Source: Anthostomella pinea (lineage: Eukaryota > Ascomycota > Sordariomycetes > Xylariales > Xylariaceae). From it: a stretch of 64,000 bases of DNA. Under the pieces are notes generated by a model. That model did not search any database. It was given only the letters and a program-made list of their open reading frames with translations, and was not told the origin of the DNA. The stretch lies in assembly GCA_963556695.1 (NCBI GenBank), contig CAUWAG010000006.1:806001-870000 (forward strand). The letters run 5' to 3'. Position numbers and translations under genes: made by a program. Shown piece after piece: positions 35,164-47,087 of the stretch (within the stretch, counting starts at the first letter, position 1; the number at the start of each line of letters is the position of its first letter).

Positions 35164-35676
35164 ATGTTCGACGAATTACTCCCATATATCAATGTCCTTG
35201 CGCACGCCAAACCCCGATCTTCATCACCTTCATTTTCAACCACAGCACTGAGTACCAACCTTCACCGTCCACGACCAAAGGCATCACCGCATTGCCATGA
35301 ATGTGTATCAGTCCCAGGCATCGAAGCCCTCGCTCAAATCCCGACCGACGCAGCTGCGGACGAGGACGAGGTCATGCAAGACGCGGACAACAAGGGCTGG
35401 TCTGCCGCGGTCATAGGCCTCCCCGTCATCACCGTGACAACTCCTGGAGAGTTCTGGGCTGCGGCCAAGGATGCAGTCCCGTGGGCTTCGTGTACACACC
35501 AAGAGCCCAATACTTGCTTTCCACACGGTAGCGCATGCATTTGGAGAAAGCCTCCAGTCTGCTTGGGGGCTCTTGGAGTGACGGAAGGGAGACGGGAAAC
35601 GAAAATGGGCAGGGGAAGCATGTGCAGGGCGTTCGAGACATTAGGTTCTTCACCTCTGTTAGGCCAGAAGGTATGA
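35164..35676 (+). CDS. Possible small protein, unrecognised
   Basis: An open frame of 170 codons whose ATG is preceded by a long T/C tract (about 35070-35100) and a CACC-like start context (AGGACCATG). The sequence is Ser/Pro-rich at the start (AKPRSSSPSFSTTALSTN) with an acidic patch (AADEDEVMQDADN). I see no domain. It may be a real small gene, perhaps with an unplaced intron, or chance coding. Confidence 0.25.
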   Translation: MFDELLPYINVLAHAKPRSSSPSFSTTALSTNLHRPRPKASPHCHECVSVPGIEALAQIPTDAAADEDEVMQDADNKGWSAAVIGLPVITVTTPGEFWAAAKDAVPWASCTHQEPNTCFPHGSACIWRKPPVCLGALGVTEGRRETKMGRGSMCRAFETLGSSPLLGQKV

Positions 35677-35887
35677 AATATGTGACTGGCAGTCTGTGGT
35701 GGTAATACAACAATACATCTACATTATCCAGTACACTGCGATCCTCCTCCCGAATCCGCATTCAACCGAGGTTTGTGCCCCTTGGAGATAGCGTCACTCT
35801 AGTAGGAACTCTAATCGTCCCTGGCCCAAACACCACCACCCTCCCTCTTGGCATACTCATTCCCCATCCTCTCCTCGGACCTCATAG

Positions 35888-36160
35888 TTACTCCTCGTCG
35901 GCATCCGTCACGTCCTGGATGCGATTCTGCGTGGACACCTGCGCGCCCTGGACTTGACGACGTCCACCACTGGGCTGCTCGACTCGCTCGTGGACAGGTG
36001 CTTGGCCGGGCAGCTGGGACAGGCGCTCGGTTGTGGTGCCGGAGCCGTCTGTGTAGCTTCGCTCCGCATATGCAGTCCTCTGTGCTTGGCCATTGTTGGT
36101 GGAGGAGCTGAAGGAGCTGTAAGAGCTGAACGAGACGGAGTAGGAGGACTGTGAAGGCAT
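35888..36160 (-). CDS. Small Ser-rich conserved fungal protein
   Basis: About 90 residues from the ATG at about 36160 (MPSQSSYSVSFSSYSSFSSSTNNGQ). It continues AYAERSYTDGSGTTTERLSQLPGQAPVHERVEQ and ends NRIQDVTDADEE. This arrangement (Ser/Tyr-rich head, YTDxSGTT, a helical Gln/Glu stretch, then IxDVTD-like tail) recurs in fungal hypothetical proteins. No function is known to me. The frame is open 37 codons further upstream, but the Ser-rich start fits the family better. Confidence 0.65.
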   Translation of the reverse strand: MPSQSSYSVSFSSYSSFSSSTNNGQAQRTAYAERSYTDGSGTTTERLSQLPGQAPVHERVEQPSGGRRQVQGAQVSTQNRIQDVTDADEE

Positions 36161-36271
36161 CTTGGATTCGTGATTATCGTAGCTCTGATCCGTGTGTGAT
36201 GCTTTACGTGTGTGGTGAACGTGGTTGAACGAAACGTGAAGGTTGTTTCTCGACTGAGGCCGGGCGGTCAT

Positions 36272-37727
36272 ATACCTACGTCCCCCACCTTACCTAATCC
36301 GTTCTATGAGCAGACGTCGCTGACATCATTGTGACATGTTTGCGAGGTACATTGACGCAAACGTACACCTAGCACAACACGGGCAGCATCAGAATACAAC
36401 CAAACCTCCAACCCAACTTCTCCGCTAGGGTACACACCTTGAAAAACATTGGTACAAACACTGAAGCTCTCCAATTGTTTCCACGACATGCAAGCGGTAC
36501 GGTGTATACTGCATTACGTAAACCGGCCTGCCATTCCGACAATGTCTTGGGCTTGCCGGGCTATGTACGATAACTTACTCGCGGGGGCGGGTTGACAGCT
36601 GACAGAGTTATCATCTAGAACTGTTTGAATACATAAATGCATTTCGAGTCACCTTTGCTCGCCCAAGAACCTCAGGGGGGCGCCTCGTGATACCGAATAA
36701 GTTGAGCGTAGCACGAGCTGCATCTGCGAGCTTTAAAGTCTGACTTCATAACGTCCGCGATGATCCCACCGCGTGGTCGACGGGCTCTTGATGGTATCGA
36801 CTACACTCTCTTCGTTGGATCGCCTGTTGTTGACTCACATACAAGGTGAACATGGCCGAGAGACGCCTGGGATGGATGGGGATGGATGATCTTGACGAGT
36901 GCAGGTGGTGCAGTCACCACATATTGGAAGTCTCCGTTCGCGCACCTCGAGGGCGCCCCCTGCCTGCCCCGTCCCGCTGAAAGGATACAGTCGGTGGGAT
37001 TTGGAAGCACCTTGGAATAAGCAATACTCTGATATGTCACGCTTTATGCTTACTCCAGAGTGATTATCCCACAGCCAGAAATCCGTCCATGAGTATTCCA
37101 AACTTCGATTACGGGGTGTACGGAGAATTATGAGGGTTCAGTGTACCCCGAGTGTCCGGGGCTCCGGGGGAATTATTTCCGTGAATAGGTAGACAAGGGG
37201 CCGGCCCGCATCCATCAAGGGCCCACCTTCGGGCTTCTGAAACTTTCAACATGCCACTCACTACCTTGGCAGGAGGATTTCTATGCGGACCACCTCTCAA
37301 TACGAAACCCAGCCGAAAAGGTGACCCTCCGTCATCTGTACACGTTCCCATCGCATCGGTTTGCATCAGCGGATCTACTGCGCTTGGGGTTACTCGTCTC
37401 TCTAACAACCGGTCTCCAACCACGCCACCCCGAGCTCACTTCCGCATCGAGACTTGTTGAGCCCGGTACTTGGGTCCGATTCAACCAAGATTCAACCCAC
37501 TATGGTGGGAGGATCTAACACTGCCCTGCGGAAATTATATCCATGCCGAAGTGTATCGGATTAAGAAGATGCGGAACGACATCCCCATTGTACGCGTCCT
37601 CATGAGTCATCTACTGAAGGCCTGGGATATTGGGGCATATTAGAGTGATGGAAACCGCCTCTGTCTTCTACTACGGCAGTATGCTAGGACACTCGACTCA
37701 CGGCTTCCAACGTCAAATATCGCCAAC
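36272..37727. other. Intergenic region, probable pectin lyase promoter at its right end
   Basis: No supported gene. Near 37013-37055 is a small inverted pair (GGAATAAGCA ... TATGCTTACTCC) related to the word repeated at 15.2-19.7 kb. Confidence 0.5.
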
Positions 37728-39017
37728 ATGAAGTACGCACAAGCTATCACGGCCGCGGCATGGGCGCTGCTCCCGGCAACGTTAGCCGCACCCGCGGAGG
37801 GCACGCACAAGCGTGCCATCTCATCCATCGTCAGCGGCACGCCCATGGGTTTCGCATCGGGGACGACCGGCGGCGGCGACGCGGCCACCGTGTACCCGAC
37901 CACAGTCGACGAGCTAAAGAGCTACCTCACCTCGGCCGAGCCGCAGAACATCGTCATCTCGGGCACCTTCAACTTCCAGGGCACCGAAGGCACCAAGGTA
38001 GTTGACGCCTGCGACGCGTACCCGTGCACGACGAGCAACGGCGGACAGGCGCTTCTCAACACGCTCGGCGGCTGCGGCAGCATCGCAACCTACAGCGTGT
38101 CGATCGACGCGGCGGCGTACAACCCCATCTACGTCGCGTCGGACAAGACGCTCGTCGGCAAGGACAACGCGGTGCTCTACGGCAAGGGCCTGCGCTTCTC
38201 CGACGTCTCCAACATCATCATCCAGAACGTCGCCATCACCAACCTAAACCCGGCATACGTCTGGGGTGGCGATGCCATCGCGATCACCGACTCTTCCAAC
38301 ATCTGGATTGACCACGTGACTGTGAGTACAAGTACGGGCCGTTGCGGTTGAAACGGGGTGACTGACCTTCCGTCTTCCCTGCCTAGACGTCCTATCTGGG
38401 CCGACAACATTACGCTTTCGGCACCGGAGCCAGTAGCGGTGTCACCATCTCTAACAGCTTCCTCAATGGCGAGACGTCCAACTCGGCCTCCTGTGACGGC
38501 CACACGTACTGGGGGCTCGAGCTAGTCGGGTCCGACGACACGATCACATTCTACCGTATGTGTCTGCCCACTTCTGTAAACTGAAAAACGTGAAAGCTCA
38601 CCGCTGACGAACCATGCAGAAAACTACGTATACATGACCTCGGGCCGAACCCCGGCTCTATCCGGCAACACGCTCTTCCACGCCGTCAACAACGTGTGGT
38701 CGTCGAACAGCGGCCACATGCTCGAGGGCACCGACACCGGCAAGGGCCTCTACGAGGGCAACTACATCGTCGACGCGCCCACCGTGGTCCAGTCCGGCTT
38801 CGTGGGCAGCCTGTTCACCTCGGACGCGTCCGTCGCCTCCCAGTGCGCGGCGTACCTGGGCCGCAACTGTGTTCCCAACACCCTGGTCAATTCGGGCGCT
38901 TTCAGCTATAGTGATAGCAGCTTCCTGTCGCTGTTCTCTGGGAAGTCGATCCCTGCTGCGGCTTCTGCTGCTTCGATTGAGAGCTCTGTTCCGGCGGCGG
39001 CTGGGAATAGGTTGTGA
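37728..39017 (+). CDS. Secreted pectin lyase (polysaccharide lyase family 1)
   Basis: Three exons, 37728-38321, 38387-38555 and 38620-39017, with introns of 65 and 64 bp, give 386 residues, normal for the family. Residues 1-20 are a signal peptide (MKYAQAITAAAWALLPATLA), followed by a short propeptide ending HKR. The beta-helix shows family motifs: GFASGTTGGGDA, DKTLVGKDNAVLYGKGLRF, NIIIQNVAITNLNP, WGGDAIAITDSSNIWIDHVT, and the region with the catalytic Arg, YMTSGRTPALSGNTLFHAVNNVW. The enzyme cleaves methyl-esterified pectin by beta-elimination outside the cell. The intact frame contrasts with the decayed neighbours. GC-rich codon use suggests good expression. It lies just left of a transposon stack, which is not known to affect it. 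Confidence 0.95.
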
Positions 39018-39399
39018 GAGGGTCTGGGGTCTGATGGATTACGTCTATGTCAGTGCATAGGGACCTAGCGTCCATGCCCAGAACTGTTGCAGGCACGGCG
39101 TGGGCAATCTGCCACTTGGTATTCATGTGTATGTATTGTGATATTCCGTTGTAATGAAGAGTTTTATGTACATGTCTCTCATATGTGCCGAGTCCCGACG
39201 AACGTCTTGTCGTTTGAACCCAATGGCTATATTCCGTGCAGACCCTGTAGCTGGTACTCTCTCACATGCGTCATGAAGCTTCTGTCGGAAACAGTTGATC
39301 TCGAATTCCGCGGGAGTGTGGGCTTAACTTATCTTAGCACAGACCTCACGACCTGTGCTCAGCCAACCGATTCTGGTACGTGGATATCAGGGTGGCTGA
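39018..39399. other. 3' flank of pectin lyase up to the transposon stack
   Basis: No gene is seen. The host TA target of the next element is at 39400-39401. Confidence 0.55.
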
Positions 39400-39657
39400 T
39401 AACGTAGGTCACAAGCGAGCGGGACACTTTTACCAACCTTCCAACCAACATGTCAAATAACTTAATCACAATGCATTGAATTCAATCTAATTAATCGGAT
39501 TCCTCTTCTTCAGATGTTTCTATCTCTATTGTACAAGTTCGCGCATTATGGCCAGTGTTGTCGTAAATGTCATAACGTCGCTCACGCGCTGCTGCCCTCC
39601 TCGGACGACGATTACCTTTATTCATTTCCTGTCTTGCCAGCTCAGTACTATCTTTTG

Positions 39658-39872
39658 TGTCACGGCGAGCATACTGGGGAGCTGGGACATGGCCTGCAGC
39701 AAGCAGCTATTACTCTATTGACGAGAATATCAAGACTAGAGAGGAAAGGAAGAGAGAGAGAGAGATAGGTACAGCGGGAGGTTGCCCCTATTAAGGGGAT
39801 CCTCTGGTCAGATCCTTCCCTTATTGGGAAGTATCGGCTTGTCATGTGGGAAGGTCTGTACAGGCCGTCACA
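39658..39872 (-). mobile_element. Solo LTR, family A, copy 2 (215 bp, reversed), TSD TTTTG
   Basis: Plus strand reads TGTCACGGCGAGCATACTGG...GGCCGTCACA, the reverse of the family A LTR. TTTTG flanks it (39653-39657 and 39873-39877). It is inserted in the left arm of the Fot1 element. Confidence 0.92.
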
Positions 39873-39885
39873 TTTTGTAGCCTGA

Positions 39886-40064
39886 TGTTGAATGGGAGCC
39901 GGAAATAGACACCGGAAGATCTCCAGTGGGGCAGAGACGCACAGGGCATCTGACCCACCAAGACAGATGATCAATCTCTGTATGCTGAAGAAGCAGAGAA
40001 GGACAAGCACAACAACAGAACACACTTGACAACCTGAATAATCTGAACTCGCTTGCATCTGACA
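39886..40064 (+). mobile_element. Solo LTR, family B (179 bp), TSD CCTGA
   Basis: Starts TGTTGAATGGGAGCCGG and ends GCTTGCATCTGACA. CCTGA flanks it (39881-39885 and 40065-40069). Only three host bases separate its target duplication from that of the family A LTR to the left. Confidence 0.9.
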
Positions 40065-40575
40065 CCTGAAGACCTATTGTATTTTTAATAGAAAGTATTC
40101 CTCTTTTTATTAGACATTTGTTTTTTGTTTTCTGGCGTTTAGTTAATAAGTGATTGGCCTCCTCTAGCTTGCGGACCCAGGAATTAACCAAAGCGACCTT
40201 ATGCATAAGACCGTATGTAGCCTTTAAAAACGAGCTCAATGCATCAATTATTGATGTAAGTGAGCTTCTTTAGTGGTTTTTAACTTGATTTTGGATATAA
40301 ACCAATTGGTTTACCGCTTCATTAATAGTAGTAAGTGTCTTGGAAGTCCAAGTAATGGGTAGCAGATTGGGGTCTGGTGACGGTGTTTGTACGACAGCAA
40401 CAGTATTCAACTTTGAAATGACACTTTCTAGATCAAAAGGAACAAGCCTAATGACATTGAAACCTGCTCAAATGTTTCCTGACGTCATAGCAGCGTTATA
40501 TACTTTACAAAATATTGTAAAGAAGTCTTTTTTCAAAACGTGTGTTATATGACACTGGATAAGATCCTCAATCAT

Positions 40576-40748
40576 TGTTGGATTAAAGGTACGCCTAGAG
40601 GGCACCTTGACAGTTAGACAACGGAACCTAGTTGTTCCGTCCTGATCCAGCCCTCTCTAGCAAAAAGCTGCCACAGTTGTACAGAGACACTTCAAGGACA
40701 CAGAATACACACATACACTTTAACCTCACGATTGGCTCAAATCTAACA
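40576..40748 (+). repeat. Copia 5' LTR
   Basis: TGTTGGATTAAAGG to AAATCTAACA, 173 bp; pairs with 45871-46043. Confidence 0.93.
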
Positions 40749-40805
40749 ATCAAGAGTCTCATTGCTGATCCCTTTGACAAACCCTATCTATCCTGTATAT
40801 CTAAG

Positions 40806-43800
40806 ATGCCTGTCCTTTTAACCCTTCGAGAGTCTGAGAAAGCAGACTTCTTAGCATCACTGTCAGAAGCTGTGACAGCCTGCACAGACCTTCCCATATG
40901 ACAAGTGGATACTTCCTAATAGGGGAAGGATCTGACCAGAGGATCCCCTTAATAGGGGCAACCTCCCGCTGTACCTATCTCTCTCTCTCTTCCTTTCCTC
41001 TCTAGTCTTGATATTCTCGTCAATAGAGTAATAGCTGCTTGCTGCAGGCCATGTCCCAGCTCCCCAGTATGCTCGCCGTGACAGAAGCAAGAAAATGGCC
41101 TGAATGGGACTATGATTTCCAACTGAAGGCAGATGCCCTAGGTCTTCTTGACCTCCTCGTTCAGAAAAAGGGAATTATACCACAACTAGAGATTCCGAAT
41201 ATTACACGAAAGAAATACGAGAAGAAACAAACGACTCTCGAACCAAACCAAACTATCGAAGTTAATCCTGATCCGAATGACGGAAACAAAAACGACAAAA
41301 TCATCCAACACAAGCAAAATAATGGAGTGTGGATGCTATCAGATCTAACGACAACGGGGAAACAAACCTATAAACTCGATAATAGCTTCTACGATCAAAT
41401 CCAGAAGCTGCACAAGAAGTAAGCACTGTCTTTGGAAAAAATCAAGAACCATATACTCAAGTCTGTCGTAAACCACTACAAGGCCACCTGCTGCATTTCA
41501 AAGCAACCAATCTGGGAGTGGTACGCAAATCTCCAAGCCCAGTACAGATGAGCAGGAGGATGCAAGACAACTCTACAAGACAGCACTCCAACCCCTCAGA
41601 AATCCCAAAAACGTAGCAAAATGGATTGCCTTTTAGGAGATCGCTTTTACAAAGGCCCATCAGAAGGAAGTTCCCGAGATGCTCAATGTGAGCTCATGGG
41701 CCAGAGACTTCCTTGACGCGATATCTAAAACATTTTTCATATAGTCAAGCACTTATGCGGTTACCAAAGACGAATAAATCCGGCACGGGATTCTCAAATA
41801 TTAAGATCTTATTAACGACTTCACAAGGGCTATTTTGCGGACCACTAACAAAGCTGGACAAGCCTCTAAAGGTACATTTGGGTCTACATATAACAGAGAG
41901 GGCTCCGGCAAAAAAGAACAAAAAGTCAGAAGCAAAAAGCCTAGGAGAAAACAGACCAAATGCCGACCGAGGAACGAGAGAAGTAGGGATAAGGACTATT
42001 CCGAATGTCCAGCGTGTGGAATGGAACACGCATTGTCAAATTATTTCTATGTCTTCCCAGAGAAGGCATGGAAGGGCTTCCGACCTAAGGACTATCTCAT
42101 CGAGAAAACGACCCAAGCCTTGGAAGATCCAGAACTACAAGCCCAAGTCCGCGCCTTGAAACGGAACAAATCAAAATCAAGTACAAGAACTCTTTAACCT
42201 AAAGGAGAAGAGCCTGAAGAGATTCAAGATTGACTCTATGACAGAACAATGGGCAAGGTGCCATCAGCCTTCACATCGGTCAAATCAGATGACTATCCAC
42301 TGGCATACTCAGTCATTTTGGACAGTGGAAGCACCATCACGATCACAAACCAAGCATGGCATCTAACCAGCTGGAGGACTGCGCCACCAGAGGATTTTGT
42401 ATGGTCGGGAGATCGCCCTCTACCCATTCAAGCGTACGGCAATATGCAAGTACGCGTTGGAAGTACGATTATCAGCTTCTCAAATACAGCCTACTGCCCC
42501 TTACTCCTCACCACTCTCGTATCCCTACGAGAACTCAGACGAAGAGGATATTGGTGGGATAACAAGAAAAGACAGACCAGTCTCAAAAGAAGAGACAATA
42601 CCTTGGTTGGCCATATCAAGGATATGTACGGCTAATATGTCATCGATTACTAACCAAACGACCCGAACGCTATATTTCACACCGCACAACAAAGCAAGAA
42701 GCATTTATACAACTCATGGTTCAGAAGATCTCCCCTCACTGGGAACGCGTGGCTATGACATCAACGACTAGGACATCCTGGCCCAGAAGCTTTGAAACAC
42801 CTAGTGCGTACATCTAAGGAGGTGGTCATCCGAGGACCAATAGGAGTGGAATGCGAGTCATGCACAATGTCCAAGGCCAGACAGCATATACGGAGAGCAC
42901 CACAAGCCAACTACGAAGATCCAGGAGAAATATTAGCTCTTAACTTCCATGACTACGAGAGGTCCCTATTAGACGAGTCAGCTCACATGGTCTTTACATG
43001 TAGAAATTCTAATATCTTATGGGACTATGCTCTCAAGAATCGAACTACGCAAACAATCATCCATGTGGTATCAACGCACCTCTTGTGACTAGAACACCAA
43101 TACGACATCAAAGTCAAGGTAGTTGAAATAGACAATAAGATATATATTAACAAGCCAGATATAGGAAGATGGCTAGAAGCCCGCGCGATCAAGGTAGAGC
43201 CCTCGGCTCCCAATACACAAGCACAGAACGGAGATGCTGAGCGCTCAGGGGGTGTACTGAAAACAAAAGTGCGCGCGATGCAAATCGGTGCTAGATTACC
43301 GACCTTCTTATAGCCAGAAATACTCAAAGCGGCTACATATCTCTACAATCAGACACCAAGAAGAAAGAGTGAATAAAAAACCCCTTTTGATGTCTTTTTT
43401 GAAGCAGTCATAAGGAAGACAGGTCGACCAATGGCCCCAGATAAGCGCCCTGACCAGACACATCTCCGGGTGTATGGCTGCAAGGCCTACGCAATAACAA
43501 CCGACATGAATTTAGGTCGCCGAAGGCTAGACAGACTCATTCCCAAAGCATACATTGGATACTTGGTTGGATATCGGTCCTCCAATATCTACTGTGTGTG
43601 GGTGCCTCACCTGAACAAGGTGATAAGTACGAGAGATATCGCTTTTAATAAGAACGAGTTATTTGATAGGAATAAAGAGCAGTTCTGAGATGACTTAAAG
43701 ACAGCGACTATTAAAGAGATACAGGTCATGGTCAACAAGTATGCTCTATCTGAGTCCGACGACTATGTCCAGGACAAGGAAGAAAATCCTGATAAACTGC

Positions 43801-45720
43801 AAACAGACCAATATCCTCTCCTGACGGGGGTAAAGGATGGAAGTGCGGGAGGCCCGGTGGTCCCAACGGGGATACAAGTCCAAGAGGACGAAGAGGAAAT
43901 AGATATGGGTATTGGGAATGAGCACCCATACACCACGGCGAAGTTTGCCCTATTACCTTCACCACCGCCTAGTCCTCCGTCCGCCTTGCTATGTCATAGT
44001 ATTCAGAAGGGGAATAAGGAACCTAAAAATCCTCTCTAAGACCCAGGACAAAAAGAGCTCGAGCCTTAGAAAGCGGTGTTTCTAACAGGCCTCAAGGCTT
44101 TGCCCATAGAATGATCGGGTAAAAACACCCTAGATCGGGCAAGCATTAAGAGAGCCTTGCGAAAAGGATTCAAGCTGTACAGGCGACTCCTATAAGAAGC
44201 ACCACTGCGGCGCGACAAACTAGCAACCCATTCAATGGGGCACTTGTTCAAAATGGCCGAAAAGCATCAACTAAAAAGTCATGATAGCATGAGGTCATGG
44301 ACTAAGATTCGAAAGAAAGACCCATCTATACGAGGGCATTAAGCCTTGGACTGCATATGGGTGTATGTCTACAAGTTTGATAAGCATGGGAGGTTCATCA
44401 AGTACAAGGCACGTCTCGTGGTCAGAGGAGATCAACAGAAGGGGCTGCATTCAGAGCAGACGTATGTAGCTACTCTTGCTGGAAGATCGTTCAGAACCTT
44501 GATAGCCCTGGCAGCCAAGTTTGACCTTGAGATGATTTAATACGACGTTGTTAACGCCTTTGTGCATGCCCCTATCAATGAGAAGATCTTCATGCGGATA
44601 TCATACGGCTATCGCAAAAAAGGTACAATTCTTTAGTTAAACAAGGCACTCTATGGGCTGAGGGTTTCTCTATTACTATGGCAGAAAGAGTTCTCAAAGA
44701 CTCTGGCCAGCTTGGGATTCAACCCGGTTCTATATGAGCCGTGCTACTATACAAGAAAAGGAATCATGATATTCTTTTACATGGACGACGTGATTATCGC
44801 ATATAAAGGACACGCACAAAAATATGTTCAAGACGTGGTTCAACAGCTTCAACAAAGATACAAGATTACTAGAGGCGAGCACGTTCAATGGTTCCTTAGA
44901 ATGGAAATCATTCGGGACCGGCACCAGCAAAAGATTTGGCTCTCCCAAACCTCCTACATTAAGAAAGTAACCAAGCTAATCAACCTGACCGACATAGTCC
45001 CTGAGGTCCCAATAGGTACAGAAGAACTACTACCCCGGCAAGATCATGCCGTCCCTCACAAAATCCAAAAATACCAATAAAAGATTGGTTTTATTCTATT
45101 TGCCTCCGTTTCTATACGACCAGACATAGCCTTCGCAACGTCACGCCTCGCTAGATTCCTCACAAACCCAAGTCAGATCCATCAGAATGCCGCCGACCGA
45201 GTCATTCGATACCTATACAGATCAAGATACCACTCTCTCCAGTTTGGAGGAGGAGACGATTTAGTGGTGGCCAGTGATGCTTCCTTTGCTGACAATACTC
45301 TCGACAGAAAGAGCTCTCAGGTATTTGTCATGACTCTTTTCAGGGGATTGATCGGCTAAAGGGCCAATAAGCAAGACACGGTCACTACATTTATCACAGA
45401 AGCGGAACTACTCGCACTGGCTCAGGCAGTCAAAGAGACCCTATACATCAGCCGGTTGGTCACGGAACTTAGTGTTCAACTCGAATGCGAAAAGATCAAA
45501 GTGGAATGCAACAACACACAGACGATTAAGCTAATAACTGCCAAAATCGTCCTCTTAAAAACCAAGTTGCAGCATGTAGATATACACAACCATTGGCTTT
45601 GACAAGAAGTGGAACGAGGAACTGTCAGTATCGAGTACACACCATCAGCACGGATAAAAGCGGATGGGTTAACCAAGGCCTTGCCGGCTCAACGGTGGGC
45701 AGGATTTCTAGATTAGTTGG
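40806..45720 (+). pseudogene. Copia gag-pol remnants
   Basis: Gag begins MPVLLTLRESEKADFLASLSEA (ATG 40806), is cut by a solo LTR, and resumes ARKWPEWDYDFQLKADALGL. A zinc-knuckle-like CPACGMEH lies near 42008. The protease motif VILDSGSTITITN is near 42312. The pre-integrase/integrase region has GHPGPEALKHL...ECESCTMSKARQ (42775-42890) and QNGDAERSGGVLKTKVRAMQ (about 43220). Reverse transcriptase spans about 44346-45080 with ARLVVRGDQQKG and the catalytic FFYMDDVIIA near 44780. RNase H starts near 45265 (VVASDASFADN). Many stops and frameshifts interrupt the frame, so the element cannot encode its own proteins. Confidence 0.9.
40871..41083 (+). mobile_element. Solo LTR, family A, copy 3 (213 bp), inside Copia gag, TSD GAAGC
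   Basis: Starts TGTGACAGCCTGCACAGACC and ends CTCGCCGTGACA. GAAGC flanks it (40866-40870 and 41084-41088). It interrupts the gag codons for SEA|RKW. This is the third level of nesting (LTR in Copia in Fot1). Confidence 0.93.
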
Positions 45721-45870
45721 GATTGGTGGACACTCTGGCAAGACAGGTTGATTTGAGATCGCAAGAGGGAGCCATTAAGAAGAGAGAAGAGATTTTGAGT
45801 CAAGACCTTGAAGTAATTTACTCTATAGGCTAGTTCAGCCAGAGCCGTTGCCTGCCTGGCTGAGGGGGTG

Positions 45871-46043
45871 TGTTGGATTAAAGGTACGCTTAGAGGGCAC
45901 CTTGAAAGTTAGACAACGGAACCTAGTTGTTCTGTCCCGATCCAGCCCCCTCTGGCAAAAAGCTGCCACGGTCGCACAGGGACACTTCAAGGACACAGAA
46001 TACACACATACACTTTAACCTCACGATTGGCTAAAATTTAACA
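45871..46043 (+). repeat. Copia 3' LTR
   Basis: TGTTGGATTAAAGG to AAATTTAACA, 173 bp; preceded by the purine tract. Confidence 0.93.
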
Positions 46044-46771
46044 ATCATTCAACTGTAAGCTCGTTTGAGCGGGTTACAACAGCTGATATCTAGAGGCCGG
46101 AGCCTGTGTGACAAGTGGGCAGACATACAAAGGGTAACAATGTCATTGTTCTCCCAATAATACCCATCATAAACCCAGTCTCATTGAAGTTATAAATATC
46201 CGCATCTTAGATACCAAATTTCGTGATTACTGCCGCAACTTGGGGAAACCACGTGCGATACGCGTGCGGATCTTTGTTTAAGACCCTTGAGTAGTCCATT
46301 CTGCGATGAAAACGCGTCCGGAGACCTGATGTACGTTTAATGAAGTTTGCAGTCTAGTTCTTTCTGACGCGTCCAGTCTCATGCGCCGGCAGCAATTGAT
46401 TTGTTATATCTTCAATATAAGTATACCGGGGCAGAAATACTCGTGCATCCAGGTCAAGTATGAAGGAGCAAATGGCATTCTCTTCAGAAACCGTAAGTTT
46501 AAAAGAATTGTGCATGCTATCGCGCCGTGATGGTCGGCCGGCGATTCTTTGAGCCAGTATAGAGATTGGTAGGTGAGAAATTTTAGCAAGCTTTCAAACA
46601 GAAATATGAGGGTCTTATTTTTTAGCTTGGATAGCTAGCTACATGTCTGATTTGTTATAACGCGGTGCCATCGTCGTGGGTGGAGGAATACTGGTTAGAA
46701 GTTGAAAGTTTGAGAGGTTGGTGAAAGTGCCCTACTCGCTTGTGTGTCCCGCTCGCTTGTGACCTACGTTA

Positions 46772-47087
46772 CTGGACAGTCCACTTCAATATATGGAACA
46801 CGTCACAATACGCCACACAACAGCCACATGACACGGACCACTCAAAATCAGTACGTCCCCACATCACTGCTCGGTCAGTGGTCAATCATGTTTCCATCTG
46901 GGGCTGGCTGTCTACCGGTTATTCCAGCATTTCGTGCCCATGATTGGGATCTGGTGAACTGAGGTAAAGCAGGGCTACTATGAGGGCCCTTTAGTATCCG
47001 ATCTCGAGTCTTTTTTATTCTAAGCTCTCCTAAGGTACCGAGAGACGACGTCTCCTGGCCGGGCACAAATCCCCTGAAGATCATTCA
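46772..47087. other. Between the transposon stack and the PKS 3' end
   Basis: No gene is seen. It holds the 3' flank of the minus-strand PKS. Confidence 0.5.

Larger units (their letters stand above)
40576..46043 (+). mobile_element. Ty1/Copia LTR retrotransposon, degenerate, TSD ATCAT
   Basis: Two 173-bp LTRs (40576-40748 and 45871-46043) start TGTTGGATT and end TAACA. The direct repeat ATCAT flanks the element (40571-40575, 46044-46048). A purine-rich tract (GAGGGGG) lies just before the right LTR. The LTRs differ at about 12 positions, about ten of them transitions, so the insertion is not recent or was mutated by RIP. The internal region encodes gag-protease-integrase-RT-RNase H, the Copia order. 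A family A solo LTR sits inside gag. Confidence 0.95.
39402..46769 (-). mobile_element. Second Fot1/pogo copy, split by nested insertions
   Basis: The ends ACGTAGGTCACAAGCGAGCG and its reverse (CGCTCGCTTGTGACCTACGT) are related to the ends of the copy at 17000-18769. TA flanks both sides (39400-39401, 46770-46771). The interior aligns to that copy but is split by solo LTR A (39658-39872), solo LTR B (39886-40064) and a Copia element (40576-46043). Removing these with their duplications leaves about 1.49 kb, against 1.77 kb in the other copy. Part of the DDE region is missing around 46170, while about 90 bp near 46260-46360 absent from the other copy is retained. No intact transposase frame remains. 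Confidence 0.9.
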
